Of a stretch of 10,025 nt of DNA, positions 1-6,367 are shown one piece after another (position 1 is the first letter of the stretch; each line of letters begins with the position of its first letter). Position numbers and translations under genes: made by a program. A model generated the notes under the pieces. It was not told where the DNA came from. It was given only the letters and a program-made list of their open reading frames with translations, and searched no databases. The stretch comes from Bacteroidota bacterium (GTDB lineage Bacteria > Bacteroidota > Bacteroidia > Chitinophagales > Chitinophagaceae), in the NCBI GenBank assembly GCA_023427575.1, contig JAEZAY010000110.1:1-10025 (forward strand), written 5' to 3'.

Positions 1-349
1 GTTCTGCCACGCTTACGCGGTTTTGTACATCGAGCGCGGCGATATCTACATTGGTGCCGATATCGATTGTAACGTTCAGGGTCATGCGACCATCGCTGGT
101 ACTGTTGCTTTGCAGGAAGCTCATTCCAGGCACTCCGTTCACCTGCGTTTCAATGGGGGTGGCCACGGTTTGTTCAACCGTTTGGGCATCGGCGCCTGTG
201 AAAACGCCGGAAACGCTTACCACCGGCGGCGAAATGTCGGGATACTGACTCACCGGCAGGTTAAGGATGGAAATTATACCTATCAGTACAATCACAACCG
301 AGATTACAATGGAAGTTACCGGCCGGCGTATAAATACTTCAGAGATCAT
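1..349 (-). CDS. RND efflux pump inner-membrane subunit (AcrB/HAE1 family), N-terminal part
   Basis: This is the first 116 codons of a proton-driven RND transporter; the gene continues beyond the left edge of the window. It starts at the ATG complementary to 347-349 and has no stop in view. Residues 1-9 (MISEVFIRR) are the usual cytoplasmic start, followed by a hydrophobic first membrane helix at about 10-30. Then come family-typical stretches: PVSQYPDISPP (32-42), GADAQTVEQ (52-60), PIETQVNGVPGM (65-76), and DIGTNVDIA to VQNRVSVAE (96-116), the start of the porter domain. In AcrB-like trimers this subunit captures substrates from the periplasm or membrane and passes them to the outer-membrane channel. 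It is the last visible gene of the leftward tolC-adaptor-pump operon, 39 nt after the adaptor stop. The substrate (drug, detergent or lipid) cannot be told from this fragment. The family call is secure. Confidence 0.95.
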   Translation of the reverse strand, partial: MISEVFIRRPVTSIVISVVIVLIGIISILNLPVSQYPDISPPVVSVSGVFTGADAQTVEQTVATPIETQVNGVPGMSFLQSNSTSDGRMTLNVTIDIGTNVDIAALDVQNRVSVAE

Positions 350-388
350 TGAATTATCTTAACGGATGAAAACTATTTAAAAAAAAAT

Positions 389-1155
389 CTATTCCGATTG
401 CGCGGGATTTACTTTCAGGCCGGGACGAAGATTCTGCACGCCTTCCATAACAATGGTTTCGCCACCTGCCAGCCCCTCGCGCACCACCACATTTGCGCCA
501 ATCCTGGTACCCGGCAAAATCCGCTGTTGCATTACCGTATTACTGTCGGAAACTACATAAACAAAAAATTCACCCAATTGTTCCGTCACCGATTTATAAG
601 GTATGGCAATCCGGTTTCCGGTATCATCATTCAATACGCGGACGGTGCAACTCATGCCGGGCCGAAGCCTTCCTGCCGGATTGGAAAAAAGAATTCGCAC
701 GCGAATCGTTCCCGTTTGAGGACCGCAGCCGCATAGTCGAGCCGCTGACGGGCGATCGCATCCTGCTCCGACAATCGGGTGTATCGTTCCAGGTCACGGC
801 TGATTTTCTGCAGGTTGGTCCGGGCAATTTCCACCTGTGCCTCCGCCTGCGAATAAGCGGCCGCATACCGGCTCCGGTCTATTTCATACAGCTTTTGCCC
901 TTTTCGAACCTTCTGGCCATCGCTGACGAAAATTCCGGTTATATATCCGTTTACCTCCGCCCGGATTTCAACTTCCTTCAATGGAACAACATTACCCGGA
1001 TAGGTATCCAGTCCGGTCACGGGCTGTTTGGTTACAAGCGTAGTGATCACATTCACCGCAGGAGGCGGTCCCTGTGCCGGTTTTTGCTTTTCGGCATTAT
1101 TGCATGATAGAATCAACGCAGTTATACCAAGAAGGAACAGACTATTTTTCTTCAT
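389..1155 (-). pseudogene. Periplasmic adaptor (membrane-fusion) lipoprotein of RND efflux system, internally deleted and frameshifted
   Basis: The gene encodes an HlyD/AcrA-type adaptor that should bridge the TolC-like channel and the RND pump. The 5' part starts at ATG 1155. It gives a lipoprotein signal with Cys18 (ILSC), the first lipoyl half (EVEIRAEVNGYITGIFVSDGQ, 61-81) and the first arm of the helical hairpin up to RLDYAAAVL (about residue 146, near 718). The frame then turns nonsensical and stops near 652. The 3' part is in another frame from about 721: PQTGTIRVRI, LRPGMSC, then the beta-barrel and membrane-proximal region, ending with TAG at 389-391. The two parts sum to about 256 residues, against roughly 350-390 for the family. 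The second hairpin arm, the second lipoyl half and the start of the barrel are absent. This is therefore a deletion whose length is not a multiple of three, not a simple frameshift. TolC lies 5 nt upstream. An assembly or sequencing error is possible. Confidence 0.8.
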
Positions 1156-1160
1156 AAATA

Positions 1161-2504
1161 TTAGTTAAGTTGAATATTACCCAATACGCGCTGCACGTCG
1201 ATTTTTCCCGACAACACGCTGAATAATGCATTGAGATAATTTATCTGGGTTGTTCTAAGATCCGATTCAGCAACCATCAGATCGAGATAGGTTTTTATGC
1301 CCTCATCATACTGCAGTTTGATGGTATTATACACTTCCCTGGAAAGCGCCACATTTTCCCTGGCGGTTTTCCAGTCGTTCAGGTTGCTTTTAAAAATCGC
1401 CATTGCCTGTTCATACTCAGTACTGATTGCGTTTCGCAGGTTTTGAATTTCCAGGTCGAGCCGCTGATCTTCAAGCTTTTCCCTTCTCAGGTTCTGCAGC
1501 CTCCGGTTTCCCTGGAATATTGGCATCGAAAGGGATAGTCCCGCGATGGAATTGGGATAATTATTCCGGAACAATTTTGAAAACTCGTTGTTCTGATATA
1601 CAAAATTGTAATTCAGAAATCCCGAAAGCTCGGGAAGGATCGCCATCCGGTAATAACTGATATTGAGTTTTTGAATTTGCTTCTGAGTCATCAGCCGGCG
1701 GTATTCTACTCTTGATTCATATTGAACCGGCTGCAGGGTGTCGAGCAAAATATGCTGTTCCATACGGCCGGTATCAAAGGCAAGCGAAAGCTTTTGCATA
1801 TTGTCGAGGCCCATTAATTGTTTGAGGTATGCGTATTTATATTTAAGCGCCTCTTCGGTGCGCTTCCGGTCGGCCCGGGTATTGGCTAATGTGATTGTAG
1901 CACGCTTATAATCTGTTTTATCTACCAGCCCGGCCTCGTATTGCGCGTATGCATCTTTTAACTGCTTTTCGAGCCGGGTAATATTTTCGTTCAGGATCGA
2001 CAGTTGCTGTACACTGGTAAGAATATCATAAAAAGCCTTGCTGGCTTCCACTACCGCATTGATCTTATTATTTTCCGTAACCTGCTTTGCCTGCTGCCGC
2101 AGATACCTGGCCCCTTTGGATGCAAACAGAAGATCATTGCTGAACAGGGTCTGATCCAGTTGCAGCAACATGTTTGAAGTGTTTTTCAAACCGATTTGAA
2201 TGATCTGCGGCGGACCTCCTGGTACGTTCACATTTGGGAACACGGCCACCGGCAACCGAAGATAATGCTGGTATCTTCCGGTAGCGCCCAATTGCGGCAT
2301 CCAGCCGGCCAGTCCCACACGGATTTCCCGCTCCGCAATTTCTTCATCGAGTTGTGACTGCCGGATCAGCGGTTGATTTTTCAATGTATAGGCTATCACC
2401 TGCTCCAGCGTAATACTGTCAGGAATTGGTTCCTGCTGTTGCGCGAACAGAGCGATTTTATTGCTGATCAGATAAGCGATCAAAACAATCCTCATTAATT
2501 TCAT
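1161..2504 (-). CDS. TolC-family outer-membrane efflux protein
   Basis: Outer-membrane channel subunit of a tripartite RND exporter, about 447 aa, a normal length for the family. A GTG at 2510 is in frame two codons upstream, but the ATG at 2502-2504 gives a cleaner signal peptide (MKLMRIVLIAYL, ending ALFAQ), so I chose it. The mature protein opens with SITLEQVIAYTLKNQPLIRQ, the standard start of outer-membrane efflux (OEP) repeat 1. A second repeat follows, with LPELSGFLNYNF and LSLSMPIFQGNRRLQNLR, then long helices (LDLEIQNLRNAISTEYEQA) and TYLDLMVAESDLRTTQINYLNALF near the C-terminus. These correspond to the paired barrel strands and periplasmic helical barrel of TolC. It is the first gene of the operon: the adaptor follows after 5 nt, then the pump. 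No clear Shine-Dalgarno or promoter box could be assigned upstream. Unlike the adaptor it appears intact. Confidence 0.93.
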   Translation of the reverse strand: MKLMRIVLIAYLISNKIALFAQQQEPIPDSITLEQVIAYTLKNQPLIRQSQLDEEIAEREIRVGLAGWMPQLGATGRYQHYLRLPVAVFPNVNVPGGPPQIIQIGLKNTSNMLLQLDQTLFSNDLLFASKGARYLRQQAKQVTENNKINAVVEASKAFYDILTSVQQLSILNENITRLEKQLKDAYAQYEAGLVDKTDYKRATITLANTRADRKRTEEALKYKYAYLKQLMGLDNMQKLSLAFDTGRMEQHILLDTLQPVQYESRVEYRRLMTQKQIQKLNISYYRMAILPELSGFLNYNFVYQNNEFSKLFRNNYPNSIAGLSLSMPIFQGNRRLQNLRREKLEDQRLDLEIQNLRNAISTEYEQAMAIFKSNLNDWKTARENVALSREVYNTIKLQYDEGIKTYLDLMVAESDLRTTQINYLNALFSVLSGKIDVQRVLGNIQLN

Positions 2505-2647
2505 ATCCACAAAAAATGTTTTGGATTGACAAAGCGGGCGGATGCCATCAGCATCTCTTTCAGATGGAAGAAATCGTTTATAAAGTACCGGGATTCATTT
2601 TTACTTTTTATAAAAAAAGTGATAAATGGTTATTCCGATTCATTTCT

Positions 2648-2797
2648 GTCCGGAAATAGTTTTCCATTTTCCTGAAACCGGTATCAATAGTGAATTAAGA
2701 GTAATCATTGTATATTTCCTTTCCACTTTTTTTTAGAAAAAAAGTGGAGCAAAAAAATCGGGCTGCGGAATAAATCCAAAAAATTGAAACTCCCGGC
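2648..2797. repeat. Hairpin-bearing intergenic repeat, copy 1
   Basis: Degenerate direct repeat of about 150 bp that recurs at 2831-2983. The core 2721-2764 is identical to 2907-2950. It contains a 12-bp stem (arms 2722-2733 and 2737-2748, TCCAC plus seven T pairing with seven A plus GTGGA, loop TAG) followed by GCAAAAAAATCGGGCT. The left portion (GTCCGGA, GAAACC, GTATCA, TCATTG) and the right tail (TAAATCC, AAAAATTGAAAC, CCGGC) match copy 2 with substitutions and short indels, so the whole unit is duplicated, not just the hairpin. The function is unknown. The stem resembles an intrinsic terminator but stands far from any upstream gene end. Confidence 0.8.
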
Positions 2798-2830
2798 ATA
2801 AGGGAATGTGCAAATCTGCCAATCATTGGT

Positions 2831-2983
2831 GTCCGGATAATAATTTCTCATTCACGCGAAACCTGTATCATCAGTAAGTTACGAACAGTCATTGTTAAAT
2901 GACCCCTTCCACTTTTTTTTAGAAAAAAAGTGGAGCAAAAAAATCGGGCTCCGGAGTAAATCCTAAAAATTGAAACTTCCGGC
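2831..2983. repeat. Hairpin-bearing intergenic repeat, copy 2
   Basis: Second copy of the unit at 2648-2797, offset by 183-186 bp because of small indels. The hairpin arms are 2908-2919 and 2923-2934. The hairpin and its right flank are perfectly conserved over 44 bp, while the left part has drifted. This fits selection or gene conversion acting on the hairpin core, or a mobile-element-like family spread through the genome. Confidence 0.8.
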
Positions 2984-3077
2984 TAAATAAAAATAAGTCA
3001 CAGCTATAGAATATAACCCAGCAGTGGTAGGACTTACGAGCTAAGAATCATTTCCCAACTGCGGTAACAACTATTTT

Positions 3078-3152
3078 TATTTTACGCCGTCCGTTTCAAT
3101 TTTCTTAACGGATTTCTTCCGAGGCCCGGGGAAATACATTTTACCCGGACAC
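3078..3152. repeat. CCGTCCGTTT intergenic element, copy 1 (full length)
   Basis: This copy shares 3086-3152 with 3334-3399 at about 64 of 67 positions (one 1-bp gap, two substitutions), and its first 25 bp (3078-3102) with 3224-3248 exactly. It contains an inverted repeat TCCGTT, 11-nt loop, AACGGA (3090-3112), and then a GC-rich stretch TTCCGAGGCCCGGGGAA that can also fold back. There is no coding potential. It is probably a dispersed intergenic repeat of this genome, which one window cannot prove. Confidence 0.85.
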
Positions 3153-3160
3153 CAGTGATC

Positions 3161-3191
3161 TGCCAATGTGCAAATGTGCAAATTCAAATCC
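3161..3191 (-). repeat. CACATT-type microrepeat in inverted orientation
   Basis: Read on the minus strand this is GGATTTGAATTTGCACATT followed by TGCACATTGGCA. That is the same type of sequence as the microrepeat tract at 3249-3332 on the plus strand. The segment 3161-3174 is the reverse complement of 3294-3307 with one mismatch, and 3171-3191 also matches 3249-3270 imperfectly. The two tracts could therefore form a long, imperfect cruciform or RNA hairpin enclosing the truncated repeat copy at 3224-3248. Confidence 0.65.
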
Positions 3192-3223
3192 GGACATTAT
3201 ATACTTTAGCTATGACTTGTTAT

Positions 3224-3248
3224 TATTTTACGCCGTCCGTTTCAATTT
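3224..3248. repeat. CCGTCCGTTT intergenic element, copy 2 (truncated)
   Basis: This 25-bp segment is identical to 3078-3102 (TATTTTACGCCGTCCGTTTC plus AATTT). The match stops abruptly and the sequence runs into the microrepeat tract. Either the remainder of the element was replaced, or only its left end was copied. It lies between the two inverted microrepeat tracts. Confidence 0.8.
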
Positions 3249-3332
3249 GGATTTTAGCAAATTTCCACATTATCACATTATCAAATTATCACATTTCCAC
3301 ATTGGCATATTGGCACATTAACACATTATCAC
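3249..3332 (+). repeat. Degenerate CACATTAT/CACATTGG microsatellite tract
   Basis: Tandem 8-10 bp units built on (C)CACATTAT, CAAATTAT and CACATTGG, clearest from 3261 to 3332. The units drift in both length and sequence. The tract lies directly against repeat copy 3 (from 3334) and close to truncated copy 2 (to 3248). From memory, similar A/T-rich CACATT tracts occur between genes in other Bacteroidota genomes. The tract can be read through as a low-complexity peptide, but nothing suggests that it is translated. Confidence 0.75.
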
Positions 3333-3333
3333 T

Positions 3334-3399
3334 GCCGTCCGTTTCAATTTTCTTAACGGATTTCTTCCGAGGCCCGGGGAATACATCTTACCCGAACAC
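3334..3399. repeat. CCGTCCGTTT intergenic element, copy 3
   Basis: Near-identical to 3086-3152, including the TCCGTT/AACGGA inverted repeat and the GAGGCCCGGGGAA block. It lacks the TATTTTAC extension seen at the left of copies 1 and 2, where the microrepeat tract abuts instead. Orientation is the same as the other copies. It ends about 120 bp before the SET gene. Confidence 0.85.
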
Positions 3400-3521
3400 T
3401 TATTATTCCGATTCGGAAATGCAATCTCCGAAAATAATTTGGTTCGAGATCCGGATTAATGGATTTATGCCTGCGTTGCAAACTGGATTTCGAAGGCAAA
3501 TGAATTGTCTATATTTGAAAC

Positions 3522-3926
3522 ATGTCTTCCCATTTTAAAATCGCAGTGCGGGCCAGCAAAATTGAGGGCCGGGGTGCTTTTGCACTGGAGCAGCTGCCTG
3601 CACGCCGGAAGCTGGGCAATATGGCCGGAGAGATCATCAGCGAAAAACTGGCCCGCAAAAGGGCCCTGGCCAATAAGCGAATTTCCATTGTTGAATTCGG
3701 AAATGGCAAAGCACTGGATGCTTCGGCACACAGCAAGGTGTTGCGCTTTATCAATCATTCCTGCCAGCCAAATACGTACCTGCGGGTGGCCTATGAAAAG
3801 GTTGAGTTTTATACGTTGAGAATAATAAAACCCGGCGAAGAGCTTACCTGCAATTATGGTGAAACGCATCACGAGGGTAAACTCAGATGCCGTTGCGGTG
3901 CGCCGGGGTGCAGGGGCTTTCTTTAG
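3522..3926 (+). CDS. Small SET-domain protein (putative protein-lysine N-methyltransferase)
   Basis: A 134-aa protein that is almost entirely a SET domain. Visible motifs are IEGRGAFA (14-21, AdoMet-side glycine motif), RFINHSCQPN (75-84, the signature pseudoknot strand), PGEELTCNYGE (104-114, with the conserved tyrosine Y112), and a post-SET cysteine cluster CRCGAPGC (C123, C125, C130). With C81 of the NHSC motif, these three cysteines would form the zinc site known from eukaryotic SET enzymes. The family transfers methyl groups from S-adenosylmethionine to lysine side chains. The bacterial substrate is unknown; ribosomal or DNA-binding proteins are possible. All expected catalytic motifs are present, so it should be active. 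The ATG at 3522 places the SET fold directly at the N-terminus. The GH30 gene follows after 24 nt and may be co-transcribed, though no functional link is evident. Confidence 0.93.
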   Translation: MSSHFKIAVRASKIEGRGAFALEQLPARRKLGNMAGEIISEKLARKRALANKRISIVEFGNGKALDASAHSKVLRFINHSCQPNTYLRVAYEKVEFYTLRIIKPGEELTCNYGETHHEGKLRCRCGAPGCRGFL

Positions 3927-3950
3927 TTCTTTTCATTTAAAATCATTGTT

Positions 3951-5366
3951 ATGAATTCACGATTGCTTTCCCTTTTTGCCTTATGCCTTTTTCCGGTTTT
4001 GTTCGGTTGTAATCCGGGAGGCAGTAACAGCGGGTCGATGCGGGAAATGAAGGCCTGGATCACCAATCTGGATCAGTCATTATTATTTGCCCAACAAAAA
4101 GTTGAAGACCTGAATGTGAAGGATGATTCCGTTACAGTAATAACTATTGATGATACTAAACGTTACCAGGAAATTGATGGGTTTGGGTATACGCTGACCG
4201 GCGGCAGCGCCATTCATTTAAACGGCATGAATCCGGGCGAAAGAGAAAAATTGCTAAAGGAATTGTTTGGCACCGGCGACAGTTCAATTGGAGTTAGCTA
4301 TCTGCGTTTGACTATTGGCGCCTCCGATTTAAGCGATCACGTGTTTTCATACAATGATCTGCCTGCCGGTGAAACGGATCCGGAAATGCAAAAGTTCAGT
4401 CTGGATCCCGAGCGCAAGGATCTTTTGCCGGTACTGAAAGAAATTCTGGCCATCAATCCAAACATTAAAATTCTTGGTTCACCCTGGTCGCCGCCGGTTT
4501 GGATGAAAACAAACGGGGATACCAGAGGCGGAAGCCTGAAACCCGAATTCTATGATGCCTACGCAAAATATTTTGTGCGGTATGTGGAAGAAATGAAAAA
4601 AGAAGGGGTGGCAATCGATGCCATCACCATTCAGAATGAGCCGCTGCATCCCGGAAACAATCCGAGCCTGCTTATGTATGCTGCCGAGCAGGGTGCTTTT
4701 ATAAAACAAAGCCTGGGACCCGCTTTCAGAGATGCGGGGATAAAAACGAAGATTATTCTTTATGACCATAATGCCGACCGGCCGGATTATCCCGACAGTA
4801 TTTTAAATGATCCGGACGCCAGGCAATATGTAGACGGATCGGCTTTTCATTTATATGGCGGACAAATTGATACATTAAGCTGGCTGCACGAACGGCATCC
4901 CGACAAAAATTTATATTTCACCGAACAGTGGGTGGGTGCGCCCGGGAAATTCGATGAAGATTTTTCATGGCATATAAGAACCCTGATTATCGGGGGAACC
5001 AGAAACTGGTGCAAAAACGTGCTTGAATGGAATCTTTCCAATAATGCTGCGCTTACTCCATTCACCGACCGCGGCGGATGCAGTCAATGCCTGGGCGCCG
5101 TTACGATCGAGGGAAACCAAATCACCCGCAATCCCGCCTATTATTCCATTGCACATGCTTCATTGCTGGTAAGACCCGGCTCGGTTCGGATTCATTCCGA
5201 TAATCACCGTGATTTCCCCAATGTGGCTTTTACGAGACCCGATGGTAAAAAGGTATTGATCGTTCAGAATAATACGAATGCCGAAAAAGCTTTTCGCATC
5301 AAACACAAAGATGAAACCATTACAACCTCATTAAAAGCCGGCAGTGCCGGTTCATATCTATGGTAA
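3951..5366 (+). CDS. GH30-family glycoside hydrolase, lipoprotein
   Basis: A 471-aa retaining beta-glycosidase of the glucosylceramidase-like GH30 family. The signal peptide ends in a lipobox (LFGC, Cys20), so it should be lipid-anchored. The residues after Cys20 (NPGGSN) lack the acidic export signal typical of surface lipoproteins, which makes a periplasmic-side location somewhat more likely. The (beta/alpha)8 domain starts with QEIDGFGYTLTGGSA (73-87). SPWSPPVWMK (177-186) is a standard GH30 stretch. The acid/base is Glu230 in TIQNEP and the nucleophile is Glu325 in YFTEQW. The residues from about 395 (NPAYYSIAHASLLVRPGSVRI) form the C-terminal beta-sandwich. The length is typical and no frameshift is seen. 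Substrates in the family include beta-1,6-glucans, beta-glucosylceramide-like glycosides and xylosides; I cannot assign one. No SusC/SusD pair lies nearby, so there is no sign of a polysaccharide utilisation locus. Confidence 0.94.
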   Translation: MNSRLLSLFALCLFPVLFGCNPGGSNSGSMREMKAWITNLDQSLLFAQQKVEDLNVKDDSVTVITIDDTKRYQEIDGFGYTLTGGSAIHLNGMNPGEREKLLKELFGTGDSSIGVSYLRLTIGASDLSDHVFSYNDLPAGETDPEMQKFSLDPERKDLLPVLKEILAINPNIKILGSPWSPPVWMKTNGDTRGGSLKPEFYDAYAKYFVRYVEEMKKEGVAIDAITIQNEPLHPGNNPSLLMYAAEQGAFIKQSLGPAFRDAGIKTKIILYDHNADRPDYPDSILNDPDARQYVDGSAFHLYGGQIDTLSWLHERHPDKNLYFTEQWVGAPGKFDEDFSWHIRTLIIGGTRNWCKNVLEWNLSNNAALTPFTDRGGCSQCLGAVTIEGNQITRNPAYYSIAHASLLVRPGSVRIHSDNHRDFPNVAFTRPDGKKVLIVQNNTNAEKAFRIKHKDETITTSLKAGSAGSYLW

Positions 5367-5458
5367 ATGGATTGGTTAAGATGAGGTATCACAACTATCC
5401 ATAAACGCAGAATTGGTATTGTTGGAATATGGTATGGAAGTTGATTGATCTGATATAG

Positions 5459-5489
5459 AACAACGCTAAAAGCATTTATTTTCGTTGTT
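5459..5489. other. Inverted repeat between the GH30 and DUF3606 genes
   Basis: AACAACG (5459-5465) and CGTTGTT (5483-5489) form a 7-bp stem with a 17-nt A/T-rich loop, followed by TTAAAT. It lies 92 nt after the GH30 stop. It could be a weak terminator or a regulatory hairpin ahead of the small DUF3606 gene. The stem is short and lacks a proper T-run, so the support is thin. Confidence 0.3.
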
Positions 5490-5520
5490 TTAAATCCGAT
5501 TGTGTACGAAATAAAAAACT

Positions 5521-5739
5521 ATGAAAGATCAGAGCAGAGAGAACTTCCAGTATAAAGGCGATATAGACACTTCGAACCCGGAAGAAGTAAAATACTGGAC
5601 AAACAAATGGAATATTTCCTCGCAGTTGTTAACGGGAGCAATCAAGGCTTCCGGCAGCAATCAGGTGGTTGTAATTGAAGAATATCTTGAAAATCGAAAA
5701 AGAAGAGTTAAAAGGCCAAGGTACATTTCGCAGATGTGA
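5521..5739 (+). CDS. DUF3606 domain mini-protein
   Basis: A 72-aa protein whose central part, DTSNPEEVKYWTNKWNISS (17-35) through LLTGAIKASGS to VVVIEEYL (48-55), matches the DUF3606 pattern: an Asp/Asn-rich start, an E-V-x-Y-W motif, a helix-turn-helix-like middle and a closing Y-L. The C-terminal tail is strongly basic (ENRKRRVKRPR, 56-66). The function is unknown. The size, the two predicted helices and the basic tail would suit nucleic-acid binding, which is inference. DUF3606 proteins are common in Bacteroidota and Proteobacteria as free-standing small genes. The gene stands alone, 154 nt after the GH30 gene, and has its own strong terminator downstream. The ATG at 5521 follows an A-rich leader (AATAAAAAACT) without a Shine-Dalgarno sequence, normal for this phylum. 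Confidence 0.85.
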   Translation: MKDQSRENFQYKGDIDTSNPEEVKYWTNKWNISSQLLTGAIKASGSNQVVVIEEYLENRKRRVKRPRYISQM

Positions 5740-5809
5740 TTAGGAGCCGTTGGCACAATATTTTATATTTAATTACTGGATTTTTTTTCTCATTAGGGTT
5801 TAGGGGTTG

Positions 5810-5841
5810 AGTCCCGCTATTAAAATAGCGGGGCTTTTTTT
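5810..5841 (+). terminator. Intrinsic terminator after the DUF3606 gene
   Basis: An 11-bp stem, AGTCCCGCTAT (5810-5820) with ATAGCGGGGCT (5825-5835, one G-T pair), has loop TAAA and runs into a seven-T tract (5835-5841). It is a textbook Rho-independent terminator for rightward transcription, 70 nt after the DUF3606 stop. The minus strand lacks a T-run on the other side, so it should not act equally on the converging response-regulator operon. Confidence 0.9.
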
Positions 5842-5857
5842 ATGCGCCACAAGTAAG

Positions 5858-5879
5858 ATCCGGGCGCCTGGCTCCGGAT
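5858..5879. other. GC-rich inverted repeat downstream of the response-regulator operon
   Basis: ATCCGG (5858-5863) and CCGGAT (5874-5879) flank a 10-nt GC-rich loop, 66 nt beyond the stop of the leftward response-regulator gene. It might stall or protect the end of that transcript. No T-run follows on the minus strand, so it is not a convincing intrinsic terminator. Confidence 0.3.
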
Positions 5880-5944
5880 AGTCAGCAAGTCAGGCATTGG
5901 GAAATCTGTGAATGCGGCATCTGGAAAACAATAGCAGGCAGAGG

Positions 5945-6349
5945 TTATTTCAGGCACCAGAGCAGGGCAATGGACTGCGTAATTTGTGTCAACTCAAGCG
6001 GATCGGAAGGTTTCCTGATATAACAATTGGCCCCAAGTTCGTAGGCAAGGTCATAATCAGCTTCCTCGCCGGAAGCTGTTAACACCACCAGAGGAACATG
6101 AAGAAAACGGGGATCTTTTTTTACAAATTTCAGCAGTTCCAAACCGGCACCCGCCGGGAGGCTGATATCCAGTAAAATCATAGCAGGCATGGAATCACGC
6201 GTGGAAGATTCTAGATACGTTTTCAGTTCGGCAGCTTCGGTATAATGTATAAAAAGTTTATTACAGCCGGCTTTTCGCAAACCTTCCTGATGGATCTCGC
6301 GATCACCGGAATTTGCATCAAGGATAATGACCGGGTTCAGATTGCTCAT
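5945..6349 (-). CDS. Single-domain response regulator (receiver only), incomplete acidic pocket
   Basis: A 134-aa protein consisting of one receiver (REC) domain with no output domain. The phosphoacceptor is Asp61 (ILLDISLPAGAG). The switch Thr91 (VVLTAS) and conserved Lys113 (IRKP) are present. The N-terminal acidic cluster is reduced: where its neighbour has VDDD, this protein has LDAN (Asp11, Ala12, Asn13), so one of the two Mg2+-pocket aspartates is missing. Phosphorylation may be weaker, or the protein may act as an unphosphorylated partner; this is inference. It lies 18 nt after a clearly related receiver gene (shared YELGANC and KP blocks), so it is a tandem paralogue and the last gene of the leftward cluster with the kinase. 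Such Rcp1/CheY-like receivers usually act by protein contact or as phosphate carriers. Confidence 0.92.
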   Translation of the reverse strand: MSNLNPVIILDANSGDREIHQEGLRKAGCNKLFIHYTEAAELKTYLESSTRDSMPAMILLDISLPAGAGLELLKFVKKDPRFLHVPLVVLTASGEEADYDLAYELGANCYIRKPSDPLELTQITQSIALLWCLK

Positions 6350-6367
6350 ATTTTATTATTAAAGCGC

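Larger units (their letters stand above)
2505..3521. other. Repeat-rich non-coding region between divergent operons
   Basis: About 1 kb separates the leftward efflux operon from the rightward SET/GH30 genes. I find no credible gene in it; the one open frame of over 100 codons is a read-through of the repeats. From left to right it holds about 140 bp of A/T-rich leader for the TolC gene, two degenerate ~150-bp direct repeats with A/T hairpins, about 90 bp without recognisable structure (2990-3077), and then a nested cluster of a ~67-bp repeat, CACATT-type microrepeats and their inverted counterpart up to 3399. The last 120 bp lead into the SET gene. No tRNA, transposase fragment or riboswitch is recognisable. 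Promoters for both operons should lie here, but no confident -33/-7 pair of the Bacteroidota type was found. Confidence 0.8.

Noticed and set aside
652..724. Programmed ribosomal frameshifting in the adaptor gene
   Set aside because: Both frames together still lack about 100 residues of the conserved fold, and the T-run (minus strand, near 685-692) lies downstream of the point where the correct frame is already readable. A deletion explains the data better.
493..1107. Long plus-strand open frame opposite the adaptor gene
   Set aside because: It is antisense to the adaptor coding sequence with no recognisable motif; a shadow frame.
2722..2748. The A/T hairpins at 2722-2748 and 2908-2934 as terminators of a gene
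   Set aside because: No gene ends near them on either strand: the efflux operon starts at 2504 going left and the SET gene starts at 3522 going right. Treated as part of a repeat unit instead.
3078..3399. CRISPR array
   Set aside because: The three copies have unequal lengths and unequal spacing, the intervals contain microrepeats instead of unique spacers, and no cas gene is present.
3510..3517. TATATTTG just before the SET gene, matching the Bacteroidota -7 box TAnnTTTG
   Set aside because: It ends only 4 nt before the ATG, so the transcript would be nearly leaderless, and no good TTTG -33 box lies 19-21 bp upstream (only TTTC at 3488-3491). Possible, but not supportable.
3155..3538. A 127-codon plus-strand open frame across the repeat region
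   Set aside because: It is a translation of the CACATT microrepeats and the 67-bp element (ANFHIITLSNYHIS-like low complexity), and it overlaps the true SET start in another frame. No family signal.
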